Positions 5,449 through 7,713 of a DNA stretch of 7,713 nucleotides are shown piece by piece. Position 1 is the first letter of the stretch; every line of letters starts with the position of its first letter. Source of the stretch: an uncultured Rubrobacteraceae bacterium (lineage in GTDB: Bacteria; Actinomycetota; Rubrobacteria; Rubrobacterales; Rubrobacteraceae); assembly GCA_902806015.1 (NCBI GenBank), contig CADCUZ010000112.1, forward strand, positions 1 through 7,713, read 5' to 3'. A program made the translations under genes and the position numbers. The notes under the pieces were generated by a model. That model had not been told where the DNA came from. It made no database searches and saw nothing but the letters and a program-made list of their open reading frames with translations.

Positions 5449-6099
5449 GTGGAAGGGCGCGAGGTTCGGATCCCGGCGGGTGGGGCCACCCTCGAAGGGA
5501 GCCTGGGCATACCCGACGACGCCGGGGGGGTCGTGCTCTTCGCCCACGGCTCCGGTTCCGGCCGGCACAGCCCCCGCAACCGCCACGTCGCCGAAGCTTT
5601 GCGCGAAGCGGGGCTCGCCACCCTGCTCATCGACCTCCTCACGCCCGAAGAAGAGGAGGAAGACCTCAGCACGCTCCGCCTCCGGTTCGACATCGGGCTG
5701 CTCGCCGAGAGGCTGGTGGGCTCCACCGACTGGCTGATAGAGAACCCGGGCACGCGCGACCTCCCCGTCGGCTACTTCGGCGCCAGCACGGGGGCGGGGG
5801 CCGCGCTCGTCGCGGCGGTGGAGCGACCCGAGGCGGTGGGCGCGGTCGTCTCGCGCGGCGGCCGTCCCGACCTCGCGGGCGACGCCCTTCCCCGCGTAGC
5901 GGCGCCCACGCTCCTGATCGTCGGTGGAGAAGACGAGCCCGTGATCGGCATGAACCGCGAGGCTATGGCGCAGATGCGGGGGGAGAAGGAACTCGAAGTC
6001 GTGCCCGGGGCGACGCACCTCTTCGAGGAGCCGGGGGCGCTGGAGAAGGTCGCACAGCTCGCCGCCGGATGGTTCGGGCGCCACCTGGGACGGCCTTGA
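5449..6099 (+). CDS. alpha/beta hydrolase, dienelactone hydrolase family
   Basis: This encodes 216 residues, near the usual family length. The alpha/beta hydrolase layout is complete: VVLFAHGSGSGRHSPRN (oxyanion strand-turn, residues 28-44), ATLLIDLLTPEEE, the nucleophile elbow GYFGASTGAG with Ser113, LLIVGGEDEPVI with Asp162, and PGATHLFEEPGALE with His190, giving a plausible Ser-Asp-His triad. Classical dienelactone hydrolases use Cys; Ser is normal in this subgroup, and no signal peptide is present. The substrate is unknown. The GTG start at 5449 lies 3 nt after the phosphoribosyltransferase stop, with GAGAGGGGG shortly upstream inside the previous gene. These two enzymes are fused in Rv0571c-type proteins, which supports a shared pathway. 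The run EEEEED at residues 67-72 forms an acidic surface loop. Confidence 0.87.
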   Translation: MEGREVRIPAGGATLEGSLGIPDDAGGVVLFAHGSGSGRHSPRNRHVAEALREAGLATLLIDLLTPEEEEEDLSTLRLRFDIGLLAERLVGSTDWLIENPGTRDLPVGYFGASTGAGAALVAAVERPEAVGAVVSRGGRPDLAGDALPRVAAPTLLIVGGEDEPVIGMNREAMAQMRGEKELEVVPGATHLFEEPGALEKVAQLAAGWFGRHLGRP

Positions 6100-6106
6100 T
6101 CCAGCC

Positions 6107-6172
6107 ATGAACCGGCTGGCGCTGGCGGGGGACGTTATGCTCGGGCGCGGGGTGAACGGGGCGCTCGAGGGG
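6107..6172 (+). pseudogene. 5' stub of a CapA-like gene
   Basis: An ATG 7 nt after the hydrolase stop begins MNRLALAGDVMLGRGVNGAL, the characteristic N-terminus of CapA (PF09587) proteins, metallophosphatase-fold enzymes linked to poly-gamma-glutamate or capsule synthesis, with its conserved G-D-V-M-L-G-R. The similarity ends after about 21 codons, at roughly 6172, where base composition changes abruptly. The frame continues to 6379, but that sequence is antisense to a MalT-like stub, so it is not real protein. The spacing shows that CapA was once the fifth gene of the archease/rtcB operon. The stub is too short to be functional. Confidence 0.65.
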
Positions 6173-6226
6173 ATCAAGTCCTTTTCCATTTGGCGTTTCC
6201 CCAACATTTTGTGTAGGAGTATTAGT
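6172..6226. mobile_element. AT-rich junction patch, possible IS end
   Basis: About 55 bp with clearly lower GC than both flanks separates the CapA stub from the MalT stub. Read on the minus strand it contains CTCCTACACAAAATGTTGGG, which reminds me of IS256/Mutator-type element termini (TACACAAAAT followed by a TTG-rich part). I see no transposase, no partner inverted repeat and no target duplication, so if it is an element only one end remains. It could also be native sequence retained in a deletion junction. Confidence 0.3.
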
Positions 6227-6408
6227 CGCTCGCAACCGGCGACCCATTCGCCGATGAGCGTGGTCTTGCCGAAGCTGGCGGGGGCGGAGACGAGGGTCAG
6301 TCTCCGGTGCAGGCCCCCGTTGAGGCGCTCGATCAGGCGGGGGCGGAGGACGGCTCTAGGCCGAGGCGGGGGGACATAGAGCTTGGTGGTCAAGATTGGC
6401 GTAGACAT
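6226..6408 (-). pseudogene. 5' stub of a MalT/LuxR-type ATP-dependent regulator
   Basis: From the ATG at 6408 the minus strand reads MSTPILTTKLYVPPPRPRAV, then LRPRLIERLNGGLHRRLTLV, SAPASFGKTTLIGEWVAGCE. This is the start of a MalT-type STAND ATPase regulator: the TKL-x-xPxxR leader, the PRLIERL helix and a P-loop APASFGKTT (G is more usual where S is in A-G-F-G-K-T-T). Such regulators are about 900 residues with a C-terminal LuxR helix-turn-helix; only about 60 residues remain before the match stops near 6226. The frame stays open far beyond, but only antisense to the hydrolase. No good Shine-Dalgarno precedes the ATG. The gene is dead, cut at the same junction that truncated CapA. Confidence 0.75.
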
Positions 6409-6471
6409 AAAGCAACTTAACACACATATTCGGCACGCCCCAACCGCTTCCCCGAGGATCTCATCACCTGG

Positions 6472-6513
6472 TTAAAAGTGCTTCAACTCGCCCCCACTTT
6501 GGCTTAGGTAAGC
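6472..6513 (-). terminator. weak terminator-like hairpins after azlD
   Basis: Downstream of azlD on the minus strand, two small palindromes occur: GCTTA-CC-TAAGC (6513-6502), and AAAGTG (6500-6495) pairing with CACTTT (6480-6475) across a 14-nt loop, followed by TTTT within CACTTTTAACC. A 6-bp stem, CATAGG (6521-6526) with CCTATG (6533-6538), also overlaps the azlD stop. Each is weak alone; together they are placed to end the azlCD transcript. The less GC-rich stretch 6409-6471 shows nothing else I can name. Confidence 0.3.
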
Positions 6514-6519
6514 TAACCA

Positions 6520-6852
6520 TCATAGGCTTTGTCCTATGGCCTGCAACGTCCATAGCGTCGCCATGCCCCCAACGAGGGTGAACAGGACGCTCCTGGTGCG
6601 CCAGGCGATCAAGGACGCCACCAGCCCGGCGAGCAAACGCTCGTTGCCCGAGGAAACGTTTAGGGCGCCGTCGTCGTAGAGCAACAGCGGGACCACCACG
6701 GCCGTCAGCACCGCCGCCGGCACGAACCGCAACGCCCGTCCGAGGGGAGGAGGTATCTGTATCCGTTCCAAGAACGCGATGAAGGAGAGGCGCACCGCGA
6801 AGGTGACCGCGCCCGCTCCGAATATAGCCAGCCACAACGCCGGGGTGCTCAT
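6520..6852 (-). CDS. azlD: AzlD, small subunit of branched-chain amino acid exporter
   Basis: This encodes 110 residues, normal for AzlD. It is an integral membrane protein that works with AzlC (BrnE/BrnF in Corynebacterium) in export of branched-chain amino acids or analogues. The family pattern is present: WLAIFGAGAVTFAVRLSFIA (first membrane segment with the conserved T-x-x-x-R), PPLGRALRFVPAAVLTAVVV (the P-x-x-x-x-x-L-x-x-V-P-x-A-V motif and second segment), a loop, LLAGLVASLIAWRTRSVLFT and a final hydrophobic segment ending LQAIGQSL. AAGGAGG on the minus strand lies about 5 nt before the ATG. The ATG (6852-6850) overlaps the azlC stop as ATGA, so the two are translationally coupled. Confidence 0.92.
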   Translation of the reverse strand: MSTPALWLAIFGAGAVTFAVRLSFIAFLERIQIPPPLGRALRFVPAAVLTAVVVPLLLYDDGALNVSSGNERLLAGLVASLIAWRTRSVLFTLVGGMATLWTLQAIGQSL

Positions 6853-7700
6853 CTCCGCCTCCTTCCTACCAGGCTCTCGGCGATTAGGCCGCCCCCAACG
6901 CCGGCCAGTGCGGCGGTGATCAGGCCGAGGTTCAGCGGCATCGCGGCCAAGAAGACCGCGGTTGCGCCCGCCGAGAGGGCGGCTGTGGCGGTCATGCGGT
7001 CCTTGATGGCCGGGAGAGCGAGGGCTATGAACGTCAGGGGCAACACGAAGTCCAGAGACCAGCCCTCCGTCGCCCACGAACCGAGAAAGACGCCGAGCAT
7101 CGCGGCCGGCTGCCAGGCGACCCAGATCGCCAGCGCCGCGCCGAGGTAATACCAGCGCTTATCCGGCTCCTCTGCCCGTCCTTCGTCGAAGCGGGTGATG
7201 GTCGCCGCGTAGGCCTGGTCGGTGAGGAGGTAAGAGATCAGTACCTCCCATCCCGCGGGGAGACGCCGGAAGTGGGGCGCCAGAGAGGCGCTGTAGAGGG
7301 CCATGCGCAGGTTGATGACGAGGACGGTCAGGACGATAACGGCCACCGAAGCGCCGGCCGAGATCAGCGGGACCATCGCCAGCTGCGCGGCGCCCGCGAA
7401 GACGAACACCGACATGGCGAGCGTCTCTAGGGTCGAGAGCCCGCCGCCCGCCGCCATCGTGCCGAAGGCCAACGCGAATGGGATCAGGGCGAGCAGGACG
7501 GGCGCTACGGCCTTCACGCCCGAGACGAACGCCGCCGCCCTAGAGGATGCCGCTTTCGGCTCCTCCTCGATAGCCCCGTCGAGGTCACGGGCGATGCTCC
7601 TTGTCCGGATCTCGCGATCCCGGCTTCCGGAGCAACCCCTGTCCCGGACCGGCCTTCGGAGAAGGTTTCGTCTGCTGGAATTGTGAGTGGTGGTTGTCAT
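6849..7700 (-). CDS. azlC: AzlC, large subunit of branched-chain amino acid exporter
   Basis: From the ATG at 7700 this encodes 283 residues. The core, from about residue 57, is a standard AzlC permease: VKAVAPVLLALIPFALAFGT, GLSTLETLAMSVFVFAGAAQ, then several membrane helices including VAVIVLTVLVINLRMALYSA (the conserved N-x-R-x-x-L-x-x-x), HFRRLP, LLTDQAYAAT and FVLPLTFIALALPAIKDR, with about seven predicted spans. It should act with AzlD in the inner membrane to export branched-chain amino acids. The usual length is about 230-240, so the first 50 residues are an extra hydrophilic, Arg-rich N-terminal tail. No good alternative ATG lies before the core, so I keep 7700, with AGAGA about 7 nt upstream as a weak ribosome site. 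Only 13 nt of upstream sequence is visible, so any regulator, often AsnC/Lrp type, is out of view. Confidence 0.9.
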   Translation of the reverse strand: MTTTTHNSSRRNLLRRPVRDRGCSGSRDREIRTRSIARDLDGAIEEEPKAASSRAAAFVSGVKAVAPVLLALIPFALAFGTMAAGGGLSTLETLAMSVFVFAGAAQLAMVPLISAGASVAVIVLTVLVINLRMALYSASLAPHFRRLPAGWEVLISYLLTDQAYAATITRFDEGRAEEPDKRWYYLGAALAIWVAWQPAAMLGVFLGSWATEGWSLDFVLPLTFIALALPAIKDRMTATAALSAGATAVFLAAMPLNLGLITAALAGVGGGLIAESLVGRRRR

Positions 7701-7713
7701 CGATGTCTCTTTT

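Noticed and set aside
4929..6110. 393-codon Arg/Gly-rich plus-strand open frame
   Set aside because: It is an out-of-frame shadow of two genes with intact active sites.
6107..6379. 90-residue protein starting like CapA
   Set aside because: After about 21 residues the frame enters the AT-rich patch and the antisense of the MalT stub, so it is a stub with a random tail.
5023..6423. 466-codon open frame on the minus strand, apparently a long MalT-like protein
   Set aside because: Only the first 60 or so residues match the family; the rest is antisense to the hydrolase and phosphoribosyltransferase, so it is a chance extension of a truncated gene.
1..7713. tRNA, rRNA or CRISPR array
   Set aside because: No T-arm-like GGTTCGAATCC with a foldable partner, no rRNA-like sequence and no regularly spaced repeats were found.

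Overview
This is high-GC DNA with GC-rich third codon positions, Shine-Dalgarno sites and tightly packed genes. Together with the gene content (dodecin, DUF2267, archease/RtcB, a ComF/Rv0571c-type phosphoribosyltransferase, an AzlC/AzlD pair) it suggests an actinobacterial chromosome, perhaps Rubrobacter-like. That placement is an inference from style and remembered family resemblance, not from a marker gene.

Layout. At 1-246 I see no gene. At 247-852 lies a small winged-helix-like protein whose stop overlaps the GTG of a broken CBS-domain gene; a 13-bp tandem duplication has put the CBS gene out of frame. At 812-945 is a GC-rich leader that can form three hairpins and holds a possible 34-codon ORF, followed by intact genes for dodecin (946-1158) and a DUF2267 protein (1182-1568). 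At 1685-2361, on the minus strand, is a wrecked gene: the front of a P-loop (AAA_33-type) kinase joined to the tail of a calcineurin-like metallophosphoesterase, with a frameshift exactly at a 15-bp perfect inverted repeat and a 15-bp perfect tandem duplication near its 3' end. At 2362-2829 no gene is recognisable.

The main intact block is a plus-strand operon, 2830-6099: archease, the RNA ligase RtcB, a phosphoribosyltransferase and a dienelactone-hydrolase-like enzyme, with gaps of 33, 3 and 3 nt. Archease activates RtcB, so these two form an RNA 3'-phosphate/5'-OH ligation module. The phosphoribosyltransferase and hydrolase, known fused in mycobacteria, are two separate genes here. A fifth operon member, a CapA-like gene, begins 7 nt later but is cut after about 20 codons. 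An AT-rich patch of about 55 bp (6172-6226) joins it to the reverse-facing 5' stub of a MalT/LuxR-type ATP-dependent regulator; this looks like the scar of a mobile element or deletion.

At 6520-7700, on the minus strand, azlC and azlD overlap by 4 nt and encode a two-component branched-chain amino acid exporter.

The most notable signals are (1) three short-repeat mutational scars (tandem, tandem, inverted) within about 1.35 kb, two of them explaining frameshifts; (2) remains of a nucleotide or RNA end-processing type kinase and phosphoesterase beside an intact RtcB/archease operon; and (3) the structured dodecin leader. I found no convincing new defence or mobile system.
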